Source: G963666705 sp963666705 (GTDB lineage: Bacteria; Pseudomonadota; Alphaproteobacteria; CADEGL01). From it: a DNA stretch of 64,000 bases. The position numbers and the translations under genes are program-made. The stretch's first letter is position 1; each line of letters starts with the position of its first letter. This document shows, in pieces, positions 47,908 to 55,891 of the stretch. Where the stretch lies: positions 297,260 through 361,259 of the forward strand of contig CAXXKO010000025.1 of the NCBI GenBank assembly GCA_963666705.2, given 5' to 3'. Below the pieces are notes generated by a model. That model made no database searches and had not been told where the DNA came from. It worked only from the letters and a program-made list of their open reading frames with translations.

Positions 47908-50900
47908 GGTGGCTGTCCAAGGTCAAGGGTTACGCCATCCTCACGCTCGTCCTGATCCTGTTCACGCTGAGCGTGTTCCTGAGCGTGGACCGGATGCTGA
48001 AAGAGCAGGCGAACATCCTGCAGCGCGACCAGGAGAACATTATCTGGGTCACGAGCCAGACCGAGGTCGAGCTCTATCGCTTCCTCGACGCGGTCATGGA
48101 ATTCGGCCGGCCGGATTCGACCATCGACCGGCAACGCCTCAACCAGCGCTACGAAATTTTCCTGAGCCAGTTCCAGGCCCTGCGGCAGGGCCGGTCCGCC
48201 GAAATCCTGCGCGAGATAGACGGCGTCGAGGAAACCGTCGACGGCCTCTGGGCGCGCCTCGAGGACATCGAGCCGTCGATCCTGTTCATCAAGAGTGACG
48301 ATGCCGCGACCCTGGCGATGATCGAGGACGAGATCGAGGACTTCACGCAACCGGTCCACCAGCTCGGAACCAAGGCGCTCCATCACGACGAGACCGTGCG
48401 CGCCCAGCAGCGGGAGAGGATTCAGAGCGTCTATCTCGAGCTGATCGGCTATTTCATCGGCATCCTCGTCACCGGCAGCATCCTGGTCATCCTGTTGTTC
48501 CGCGGCATGCGCCAGGCGCGCCGCCTCCTGGAGGAGCGCGAGCTGACCGAGGAGCGGCTGCGCGAGAGTGAGGGGCGTTTCCAGGACTTCGCGTCCTCGT
48601 CCTCGGACTGGTTGTGGGAAACGGACAATCGCCTGCGGTTCACCTATTTCTCGAAGGGATACCTGGAGAAAGTGGGCGTCAACGCGGTGGCCATCCTGGG
48701 CAAGACCTTCCAGGAAATCGCCGTCGTCGACGGCGAAGCCGACAGGGAGGTCTGGATCGACTTCCGCGAGCGCCTGGAAGCCCGCCAGCCGTTCCGCGAG
48801 TTCCAGTTCGACATGCAGGCCGAGAACGAGGCCGCGAGGCACATCAAGGTCAGCGGCGTGCCGAACTTCAACGGCGAGGGCGAGCTGCTGGGCTATCGCG
48901 GGACAGGCACGGACATCACGGCGCAAGTCGAGGCCGAGACCGAGGCCGAGCGCGTGCGGGCGCTGCTCGCCGACGCGGTCGAGGCGCTGGCCGAGGGATT
49001 CGCCATGTTCGATCCCCTGGATCGTCTTGTCCTGTGCAACGGCAAGTTCCGCGAGATGTACCCGCAGAGCGCGGACCTGATACAGACGGGCGTGACCTTC
49101 GAGGAGTTCATGCGCGGCGCCATCTATCGCGGGCAGTTCAGCCTGCCCCAGGGCCAGGAGGAGGAATTCCTTCAGGACAGGCTCATGCGCCACCGCGATC
49201 CCCAGGACTCGTTCGAACAACGGCTGAGCGACGGCCGCTGGCTCAAGGTGATCGAGCAACGCCTCGAGAATGGCTGGCGCATCGGGACGCGTGTCGACAT
49301 CACGGACCTGAAGCAGCGCGAGGAGACGCTTCGGCGCGAAGCCCTGATCTGGGAGCAGATGCACGACGGCGTGATGATCACCGACCTCCAGGGCCACATC
49401 ACGAACTGGAACCCGGCCGCCGAGGATATGTTCGGCTATTCGGCCCCCGAGATCCTCGGCCATACGCCGGCGATCCTTCGCGGCCAAGGCGAAAGCGATG
49501 CCCTCACGCGCGACATCCTCGATAGCGTCGAGCGCGAAGGGCGCTGGTCGGGCGAGATGGAGTTCGCCCGCAAGGACGGCAGCGAGACCGTCTGCGAGAC
49601 GCTCGTCGCCCCCCTGCGCACCGAGCATGGCGACACCATCGCCATCATCTGGGTCAATCACGACATATCCCTTCGCAAGCGCTCCGAGGCCGCGATGCTT
49701 TCGGCGAAGGATCAGGCCGAGCTCGCGAACCGCGCCAAGTCCCAGTTCCTCGCGACCATGAGCCACGAGATCCGCACGCCCATGAATGGCGTCCTCGGCA
49801 TGATCGACTTGTTGCTCGATACGGGCCTGCGCGAGGGCCAGCGCGGCTACGCGGACACCGCTCGCGAATCGGGCGAGGCCCTCCTGACCATCATCGACGA
49901 CATCCTGGATTTCTCGAAGATGGAGGCCGGCAAGCTCGAGCTCGAGGCGACGCAGTTCGAGCTTCGTCACGTGATCGAAGGCGTCGTCGAGCTGATGGCA
50001 CCGCGCGCGCAGGCCAAGAACATCGACATCGCCGGCTTCGTGGCACCCGACGTGCCGACCGTGGTGACGGGCGATCCCGGGCGTTTCCGCCAGGTCCTCC
50101 TCAACCTCACCGGCAACGCCGTCAAGTTCACCGAGGATGGCGGCGTCTCGGTTCGCCTCTTCGCCGAGCCGGCCCAGGCGGGCAAGGCGAAGTTCCGCAT
50201 CGAGGTCGAGGACTCGGGCGTCGGCGTCCCGCCCGACCAGCAAGCCGACCTCTTCGGCGAGTTCACCCAGGTCGACCCGTCATATACGCGCAAGTACGGC
50301 GGCACCGGCCTCGGCCTCGCCATCTCCAAGAAGCTGACCGAGCTGATGGGCGGCGAGATCGGCCTCGAGAGCCGCGCGGGCGAGGGCAGCACCTTCCATT
50401 TTACGGTCGTGCTCGACCTGCCGGCGAACGCGGTGGCGCCCCACGATTGGCGGCGGAACCTGGCCGGCCTGCGGGTGATGGTCGTGGACGGGGTGGATAT
50501 CATCCGCGACACCTACAGCCGCCAACTCGACGCCGCCGGCATCGCCGTCGAGAGCACGGGCGATCCGGCCGAGGCGATGGGCCTCTTGCAGGGCGCGGCT
50601 AGCCGGGGCGAGCCCTTCGATCTCGCCCTGATCGGCAAGTCCCTCCCTGCCATGTCGGGCGTCGAGCTGGGCCAGATGATTCATGGTACGCCGGAGACCG
50701 CCGGGGTGAAGCTCGTCCTGACCACACCGCTTGTCGACCGCGACCGATCCGAGGAGATTCTGGGCGCCGGCATGGACGCGCATTTGACCAAGCCGGCGCG
50801 CCAGGCCGCGCTGCTCGCGAAGATCGCCGAACTGGCGGGCAGGCGGGTCGAGCCAGCCGCCATTCAGCCCACGGTCGACATCTTGCGGCCCGAGGCGCAG

Positions 50901-51803
50901 GCGGTTTCCCTGGAGCGGGCCCGCCAGACCCACCTGTTGCTGGCCGAGGACAGCAAGGTGAACCAGGTGGTCGCGCTCGCCATGCTCGAGAAGGCGGGCT
51001 ACCGCGTCGATGCGGTCTCGAATGGCCGCGAGGCGGTCGAGGCCGTTCAGGCCCATTCCTACGACCTCGTCCTCATGGACGTCTCGATGCCGGAGATGGA
51101 CGGCTTCGATGCCACCACGGCCATTCGCCGCCTGCCCAGCGAGGTGAGCCGCATCCCCATCATCGCCATGACCGCGCACGCCATGGAGGGGGACCGCGAG
51201 CGGTGCCTCCAGGCGGGCATGAACGATTACGTCTCCAAGCCCGTCGATCGGCGCGGCCTGCTGGATACGGTGGGCCGCTGGCTCGGCGACTGGCCCAAGG
51301 ACGCCGGCGTTGGGGCGCCAGTGGCGGCGGCGGCGCCCGCAGCGAGGCCGGCCGAGCCCACGCCCATCGTGGCGGCCGGGGCCGGGAACGGGAACGGGCA
51401 ATCGGACGCGGCGTTCCGGGCCGGGGGTAACGGCGCGAACGACAATGGCGTCCTCAATATGGAGACGTTCCGGCGGCTGGAGTCCGACACCAGCTCGGAG
51501 ATTCTGCATAACCTGATCCGGACTTTCATCACCGAGACGGCCGGCCGGCTCCGGCGCATGTCCGAAGCGGCGATCGAGCCGGATATCGGCGCACTCGAGG
51601 CGGAGGCCCACGCCCTCAGGAGCAGCTCCGGCGCCTTCGGCGCGCACCGGCTTCAGGAGCAGGCGATGGAACTCGAGCTGGCCTGCCGCAACGGGCGGGT
51701 CGCGGACGCGCTCGACATCCTGCGCCCCATCCACGGCTTGGCGCTCGAGGCGTCGCGGGCACTCATCTCACGCGGAAACCCGACCCAGACCGCGGCCGAG
51801 TAG
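47904..51803 (+). CDS. hybrid histidine kinase (PAS, HisKA, two receivers, HPt)
   Basis: A 1299-residue membrane kinase. TM1 is at about residues 10-27, an outer helical sensor at 28-170 and TM2 at about 178-198. Three PAS domains lie at about 225-345, 350-465 and 475-590. HisKA has phospho-His621 (MSHEIRTPMNG), then an HATPase with N and G boxes (LLNLTGNAVKF, YGGTGLGLAISKKL). The first receiver (about 853-975) has Gly911 where the phospho-Asp should be, so it is a pseudo-receiver. The second receiver (about 1008-1130) is complete with D1059. An Ala/Gly-rich linker leads to an HPt with His1236. It probably feeds a phosphorelay; no output regulator is adjacent. The REC-HPt protein at 23845 is a candidate relative or partner. 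Confidence 0.93.
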   Translation: MRWLSKVKGYAILTLVLILFTLSVFLSVDRMLKEQANILQRDQENIIWVTSQTEVELYRFLDAVMEFGRPDSTIDRQRLNQRYEIFLSQFQALRQGRSAEILREIDGVEETVDGLWARLEDIEPSILFIKSDDAATLAMIEDEIEDFTQPVHQLGTKALHHDETVRAQQRERIQSVYLELIGYFIGILVTGSILVILLFRGMRQARRLLEERELTEERLRESEGRFQDFASSSSDWLWETDNRLRFTYFSKGYLEKVGVNAVAILGKTFQEIAVVDGEADREVWIDFRERLEARQPFREFQFDMQAENEAARHIKVSGVPNFNGEGELLGYRGTGTDITAQVEAETEAERVRALLADAVEALAEGFAMFDPLDRLVLCNGKFREMYPQSADLIQTGVTFEEFMRGAIYRGQFSLPQGQEEEFLQDRLMRHRDPQDSFEQRLSDGRWLKVIEQRLENGWRIGTRVDITDLKQREETLRREALIWEQMHDGVMITDLQGHITNWNPAAEDMFGYSAPEILGHTPAILRGQGESDALTRDILDSVEREGRWSGEMEFARKDGSETVCETLVAPLRTEHGDTIAIIWVNHDISLRKRSEAAMLSAKDQAELANRAKSQFLATMSHEIRTPMNGVLGMIDLLLDTGLREGQRGYADTARESGEALLTIIDDILDFSKMEAGKLELEATQFELRHVIEGVVELMAPRAQAKNIDIAGFVAPDVPTVVTGDPGRFRQVLLNLTGNAVKFTEDGGVSVRLFAEPAQAGKAKFRIEVEDSGVGVPPDQQADLFGEFTQVDPSYTRKYGGTGLGLAISKKLTELMGGEIGLESRAGEGSTFHFTVVLDLPANAVAPHDWRRNLAGLRVMVVDGVDIIRDTYSRQLDAAGIAVESTGDPAEAMGLLQGAASRGEPFDLALIGKSLPAMSGVELGQMIHGTPETAGVKLVLTTPLVDRDRSEEILGAGMDAHLTKPARQAALLAKIAELAGRRVEPAAIQPTVDILRPEAQAVSLERARQTHLLLAEDSKVNQVVALAMLEKAGYRVDAVSNGREAVEAVQAHSYDLVLMDVSMPEMDGFDATTAIRRLPSEVSRIPIIAMTAHAMEGDRERCLQAGMNDYVSKPVDRRGLLDTVGRWLGDWPKDAGVGAPVAAAAPAARPAEPTPIVAAGAGNGNGQSDAAFRAGGNGANDNGVLNMETFRRLESDTSSEILHNLIRTFITETAGRLRRMSEAAIEPDIGALEAEAHALRSSSGAFGAHRLQEQAMELELACRNGRVADALDILRPIHGLALEASRALISRGNPTQTAAE

Positions 51804-51816
51804 GCGCCCCGCAGCT

Positions 51817-51959
51817 AGAGCGTTTCCAGTTCGACTGGAATCGCTCCAGGCCGCAAGCCCGGTCGCCCGGCGCGCCCGCGCAGGCGCGGACCACTCGGTC
51901 CGCTGCCGCGAGCGACAAAAAGGGCTAGAGTGGGTCCGATCAAAGCGGAACCGCTCTAG
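51817..51959 (+). repeat. dispersed repeat of about 145 bp, copy 2
   Basis: Same orientation and order as the copy at 11731: AGAGCGTTTCCAGTTCGACT at the start, GGCGCGCCCGCG in the middle, AGAGTGGGTCCGATC and CGGAACCGCTCTAG at the end. It follows the hybrid-kinase stop by 13 bases. Its terminal CTAG is the target site of the MITE that begins at 51959. Confidence 0.85.
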
Positions 51960-52222
51960 TACCCACTTTCATAATTCCGTGTGCCATACGATCGCTTTTC
52001 CCGTCTCCTCGGTAGGAGGGGGTGCGCCGGCGATGCCGGGGCATCGTCAAGCATCCCCGACACCCCGAGGGGGCGGGAAAAGCGACCCGGTGGGCGGCGC
52101 CCCGAGGCCCCCGGACGTCGTCGCGTATCGCTTGTGATGCCCCGGCATCACGGCGCGCCACGCTCCTAGCCAGGAACCTCGGGGCGCCGTCGTATGGCAC
52201 ACGGAATTATGAAAGTGGGTAC
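51959..52222 (+). mobile_element. MITE with 33-bp terminal inverted repeats (IS630-like target), copy 1
   Basis: A 264-bp non-coding element. The ends are perfect inverted repeats of 33 bp beginning GTACCCACTTTCATAATTCC and ending inward at CCATACGA. It is flanked by TA on both sides within CTAG (51956-51959 and 52222-52225), the target and TA duplication known for IS630. The interior contains a GATGCCGGGGCATC palindrome and CGGGAAAAGCG. A second copy in inverted orientation is at 60061-60335. It carries no transposase. Confidence 0.88.
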
Positions 52223-52228
52223 TAGCTA

Positions 52229-52861
52229 TCAACCCGACGGGCCGACGAGCCGCGGCGCCTTGCCGCGATCCTCGCCCCACCGCCGCACGAGCTCGGTTTC
52301 GATATCGAAGAGGTCGAGCACGCGGCCGAGGGACTGGTCGACGATGTCCTCGATCGTCCGCGGCGCCGCGTAGAAGGCGGGGACGGGCGGGAACACGATC
52401 GTCCCCATCTCGCTCAAGCGCAGCATGGTGCGCAGATGGCCGCTGTGGTACGGCGTCTCGCGCACCATCAGGACCAACCGCCGACGCTCCTTGAGGACCA
52501 CGTCGGCGGCGCGGGTCAGCAGGTTCGAGGTGACCCCCGACGCGATCTCGGACATGCTTCGCACCGAACAGGGGGCGACGATCATGCCGAGGGTGCGATA
52601 GGACCCGCTGGCGATCGCCGCGCCGATGTCCTCGACCGCGTAGGCCGCATCGGCGAGCGCGCGCACCCGCGCGACCTTGTCCCTCGTCTCGTGGCCGAGG
52701 GTCACCTCGGCCGACTTGGTCATGACCAGGTGCGTCTCGACCGGCGCTTCGCGCAGGATCTCGAGCAACCGGATGCCGTAGGCGACCCCCGAGGCCCCAC
52801 TGATGCCGACGATCAGCCGTCGCGGCGCGGCGCTGGGCCCGGGGCTTGCCGCAGGGCTCAA
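52229..52861 (-). CDS. UbiX-like flavin prenyltransferase
   Basis: A 210-residue protein from a TTG at 52861 that overlaps the stop of the upstream gene (ATTGA); no ATG or GTG gives the full fold. It shows RRLIVGISGASGVAYGIRLLE at the FMN site, VMTKSAEVTL, IVAPCSVRSMSEIASG and VLMVRETPYHSGHLRTMLRLSEMG, the UbiX/Pad1 signatures. UbiX makes prenylated FMN for UbiD-type decarboxylases. No UbiD partner is in the window. Genes next to it are a racemase-like protein and, divergently, DoeB/EutA-like genes, so it may serve a dedicated decarboxylase elsewhere. The end lies 7 bp from the MITE. Confidence 0.85.
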   Translation of the reverse strand: MSPAASPGPSAAPRRLIVGISGASGVAYGIRLLEILREAPVETHLVMTKSAEVTLGHETRDKVARVRALADAAYAVEDIGAAIASGSYRTLGMIVAPCSVRSMSEIASGVTSNLLTRAADVVLKERRRLVLMVRETPYHSGHLRTMLRLSEMGTIVFPPVPAFYAAPRTIEDIVDQSLGRVLDLFDIETELVRRWGEDRGKAPRLVGPSG

Positions 52862-53586
52862 TACGCTCCCTCGTACGCGGTGCGCTGCACGCCGGATTGC
52901 AGGTAGTTGGCGAGAGTGAGGAAATCGAAGACCGGCAGGTCGGTCGCGTCCTGCACCGCCTTTGCGTAGGCCGGCAGCAAGGCACATTCGAGCACGATGG
53001 CGCCGAGATCGGGCTCCATATCGAGCAGCCGCTCGGCCGCTTCGACCATCTCGCCCTCGAGCCGGTCCGAATCGAGCGCGCCGCGTCCCTCGAGGACGCC
53101 GATGAACTCGGGTCCGTCCTGCAGCCCCGTGACCACGATCGGCGTCTCGGCGCGCAGGCCCGAGCGGGCCAGGAGATCGTCACCCAGGCGATGGGAAAGG
53201 GCGGTGATGATGCCGATCGGCCGGCCCCCCAGGCTCGCCGCCACGAGCGGGAGCTGGATCAGGCTCGACAGGCCCACGGGCACATCGACGGCGTCGGCGA
53301 CCGCGGCCTGGAACCTCACCATGAAGCCGCAATTGCTGGTGATGCAGCGCACGCCCCGGCTCTCGAGCTCGCGGGCCGACTCGACGAAGGCGGCCTCGAG
53401 CGTCGGATCGCCCGTGGTGGTGCGTTCGACCGTAGCGCCCGGCACGGTCTTGTAGGTGACGGGGTAGCCGTAGCTCGACGCGTTGCTCATGTCGCCGGGA
53501 ACGTGCGATTCCCAGGCTTCCAGCACCAGGACGCCGGCACTGAGGCCGTAAGCCTCGGCGCTCGGCCGTTTGTGGTAGATCGGCAT
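52858..53586 (-). CDS. aspartate/glutamate racemase-family protein
   Basis: A 242-residue protein with a GAGGAGGA site before the ATG at 53586. The two-Cys acid/base pattern of the racemase family is present: ITSNCGFMVRFQ (first Cys, about residue 87) and GAIVLECALLPAYA (second Cys, about residue 198). Members include Asp/Glu and hydantoin racemases and maleate isomerases. It has VGLSSLIQLPLVAASLGGRPIGIITAL in the middle. Its stop overlaps the TTG of the UbiX-like gene, so both are made together. Substrate unknown. Confidence 0.85.
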   Translation of the reverse strand: MPIYHKRPSAEAYGLSAGVLVLEAWESHVPGDMSNASSYGYPVTYKTVPGATVERTTTGDPTLEAAFVESARELESRGVRCITSNCGFMVRFQAAVADAVDVPVGLSSLIQLPLVAASLGGRPIGIITALSHRLGDDLLARSGLRAETPIVVTGLQDGPEFIGVLEGRGALDSDRLEGEMVEAAERLLDMEPDLGAIVLECALLPAYAKAVQDATDLPVFDFLTLANYLQSGVQRTAYEGAY

Positions 53587-53759
53587 CGCTATCCTCCTCG
53601 TCCGGGACCTGCCCATATGGCGATGCGAAGCGTACCGCAATCCGCCGCGGCGGGTCCACAGAGATTGCCCCCGCGCGGGCAACCCTCGACCTGCCCGCGA
53701 AAGCGATCTATCGTCCTGTCCGCAATCCCGCCCACCGGGCGAACGGGACGGAGGCCGCC

Positions 53760-54782
53760 ATGACGGACGAACCGAAGAGAGTCAGCACCAACGTGGATTT
53801 CGAGAAGGACGGCAAGCAGAGGGGCTTCCTCGCCACCGCGAAATCGACCAACGAGTCCGCCTATGGGACCGTCACCGTCCCGATCACGGTCATCAAAGGT
53901 GGCACGGGCCCGACGATCTTCTTCTCGGCCGGCGTCCATGGCGACGAATACGAGGGCCAGGTCGCGCTCATGAAGCTCGGGCGCAAGCTCGACGCCGCGC
54001 AAGTGCAGGGCAGGGTCATCATCGTGCCGTCCATGAACCTGCCGGCCACCCTCGCTGGCGCGCGCTGCTCGCCCATCGACGGGCTCAACCTCAACCGCGT
54101 CTTCCCGGGCACGTCGACCGGCAGCATCACCGAGACGATCGCCCATTACGTGAGCCACGTCCTCCTGCCCCTCGCGGACATCCAGGCCGACCTTCATTCG
54201 GGCGGCAAGACGCTCGAATACATCCCCTGCATCATCATGAAGGAGCAGGACGACAAGGCGCGCGAGCGCAGGGCCTATGACGCCCTGATGGCGTTCGGCG
54301 CGCCCATAGCGCTCATCGACAAGAGCCTGGATTCGACGGGCGTCCTGGAGGTGGAGTGCGACAAGCAAGGCATCGTCAACGTGAACACGGAGCTCGGTGG
54401 CGCCGGCATCGTCTCCAAGCGAGTCGTCGAGATCGCCGAGACCGGCGCCATGAACCTCTTGAAGCACTTCGGCATCGTCGAGGGCGAGGTCGTGACCCCG
54501 CAGGAGATGGGGCGCGAGCCCACCCGGCTCGTGCGCATACCCGAGACCGACTACTACGTCATGGCGCCCGACGATGGGCTCTACGAGCCCTTCATCGAGC
54601 TCGGCGACGAGGTCGAGGCGGGCCAGTCCATCGGCCAGGTCCACTACCCCGGCCATACGGACAAGGATCCCTGGCCGGTCCATACGCCTGTCGCCGGCAT
54701 GCTGCTGTGCAAGCGGCCGCCCGGGCGGGTCGAGCGCGGCGACAACATCGCCATCTTCGCCATCGACGAGACCTACTCATGA
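53760..54782 (+). CDS. succinylglutamate desuccinylase/aspartoacylase-family deacylase (DoeB-like)
   Basis: A 340-residue Zn-dependent deacylase. The zinc ligands are H60 and E63 in GVHGDEYEG and H146 in ADLHSGGK. NLNRVFPG and a C-terminal beta domain with AGMLLCKRPPGRVERGDNIAIF follow the AspA/AstE pattern. The length and sequence resemble DoeB/EutE, which removes the acetyl group of N-acetyl-diaminobutyrate in ectoine breakdown. With the following EutA-like gene it forms half of an ectoine-degradation-like set, but DoeA (ectoine hydrolase) is not in the window. It overlaps the next gene by four bases (ATGA). Confidence 0.88.
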   Translation: MTDEPKRVSTNVDFEKDGKQRGFLATAKSTNESAYGTVTVPITVIKGGTGPTIFFSAGVHGDEYEGQVALMKLGRKLDAAQVQGRVIIVPSMNLPATLAGARCSPIDGLNLNRVFPGTSTGSITETIAHYVSHVLLPLADIQADLHSGGKTLEYIPCIIMKEQDDKARERRAYDALMAFGAPIALIDKSLDSTGVLEVECDKQGIVNVNTELGGAGIVSKRVVEIAETGAMNLLKHFGIVEGEVVTPQEMGREPTRLVRIPETDYYVMAPDDGLYEPFIELGDEVEAGQSIGQVHYPGHTDKDPWPVHTPVAGMLLCKRPPGRVERGDNIAIFAIDETYS

Positions 54783-55558
54783 GCGCGATCACCATGGCCC
54801 CAGAGGTCCGGATCGGCATCGACGAGCTGGCGCCCTTGCTCGACGCCGGCATCGGGCCGCGCGGGCGCATCGGCTTCATCGCCCTCGCCAACGGCTACGT
54901 GACCGAGCACGAGGTCGCGAGGATGATCCCCGGGGACGTCGTCCTCTACGTCAACCGGGTGGCCAGCGAGAACGTCGTCGACCTCGCGAATCTGCGGCTC
55001 ATGGAAGGCGACCTGGCGCGGGCCGCCTCCATGATCCTGCCGGCCGACCGTATCGACGTGCTGGTTTATGGCTGCACCTCGGGTACCATCGCCATGGGCG
55101 AGGACGCGGTGATCGAGGCCCTCGGCAAGATCCGCCCCGGCATTCCCGTGACCACGCCGATCACGGGCGCGCTCGCCGCCTTCGCGGCGCTGGGTGCCGG
55201 CAAGGTGGCGATGCTCACGCCCTATGTGTTCGAGGTCACCGCCGCCATGCGCGACTATTTCATCAGCCGCGGGGTAGCAGTCGTCGGCGCCGCCAACTTC
55301 AACGTCGCGCTCAATTCCGACATCCACAGGATCACGCCCCGAGCCATCCGCGACGCGGCGCTCGAGATCGACACTCCGGAGGCCGACGCGGTCTTCATCT
55401 CCTGCACGGCGCTGCGCACCGCGGACGTGATCGAGGAAATCGAGGCGGCGCTCGGCAAGCCCGTCGTCACCAGCAACCAGGCCCTCGCCTGGCACGCCTT
55501 GCGCCTCATGGGCTATACCGACCCGGTGCCCGGCCTCGGCCACCTCTTCACGATCTAG
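54779..55558 (+). CDS. maleate isomerase/arylmalonate decarboxylase-family protein (EutA-like)
   Basis: A 259-residue protein of the Asp/Glu racemase superfamily. Two active-site cysteines are seen: YGCTSGTIAMG (about residue 98) and FISCTALRT (about residue 211). Two cysteines favour an isomerase or racemase over the one-Cys arylmalonate decarboxylase. In rhizobial ectoine clusters EutA is such a protein. Start coupled (ATGA) to the DoeB-like deacylase. It is followed directly by the dispersed element at 55560. Confidence 0.87.
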   Translation: MSAITMAPEVRIGIDELAPLLDAGIGPRGRIGFIALANGYVTEHEVARMIPGDVVLYVNRVASENVVDLANLRLMEGDLARAASMILPADRIDVLVYGCTSGTIAMGEDAVIEALGKIRPGIPVTTPITGALAAFAALGAGKVAMLTPYVFEVTAAMRDYFISRGVAVVGAANFNVALNSDIHRITPRAIRDAALEIDTPEADAVFISCTALRTADVIEEIEAALGKPVVTSNQALAWHALRLMGYTDPVPGLGHLFTI

Positions 55559-55559
55559 A

Positions 55560-55752
55560 GGTTCGAACCCGACGAAAGAGTCCCCCTCTCCCTTGGGAGA
55601 GGGTCGGGGTGAGGGGACGCGCGTCGGCGCGTTGTAATGAGTCTTCCCGCCGCCTACCGGCGGCCATGCCCTCACCCTCCCGCTTCGCGGGTCCCTCCCT
55701 CTCCCCCCAAGGGAAGAAGTGGGGAGAGGGTTCCAAATGTCAGACGCGAACC
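55560..55752. repeat. 193-bp dispersed element, copy B (inverted partner of 38951)
   Basis: Reverse complement of 38951-39145: begins GGTTCGAACCCGAC and ends GTCAGACGCGAACC, with the same CCCGCTTCGCGGG and CCCCCAAGGGAAG hairpin blocks. It directly follows the stop of the EutA-like gene, just as copy A directly follows the P460 stop. This suggests an element tolerated or favoured as a terminator. Confidence 0.85.
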
Positions 55753-55891
55753 ATCAGGATCGCCTCGGGCGGCCACATCGCCATTGCGAAGCGGCGCGCC
55801 GTGGGTTAATCGAGGGCACCGAACCCAGGCCCCCGACGCCGGGCCGCCAGTCGGAACGACCCAGCCGTCTCCCACCGGATAGAGAGCGATC

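Noticed and set aside
55560..55573. GGTTCGAACC as a tRNA T-arm remnant or attachment site
   Set aside because: The word is the palindromic end of the dispersed element and occurs at the matching end of its other copy; no acceptor or anticodon arms are nearby.
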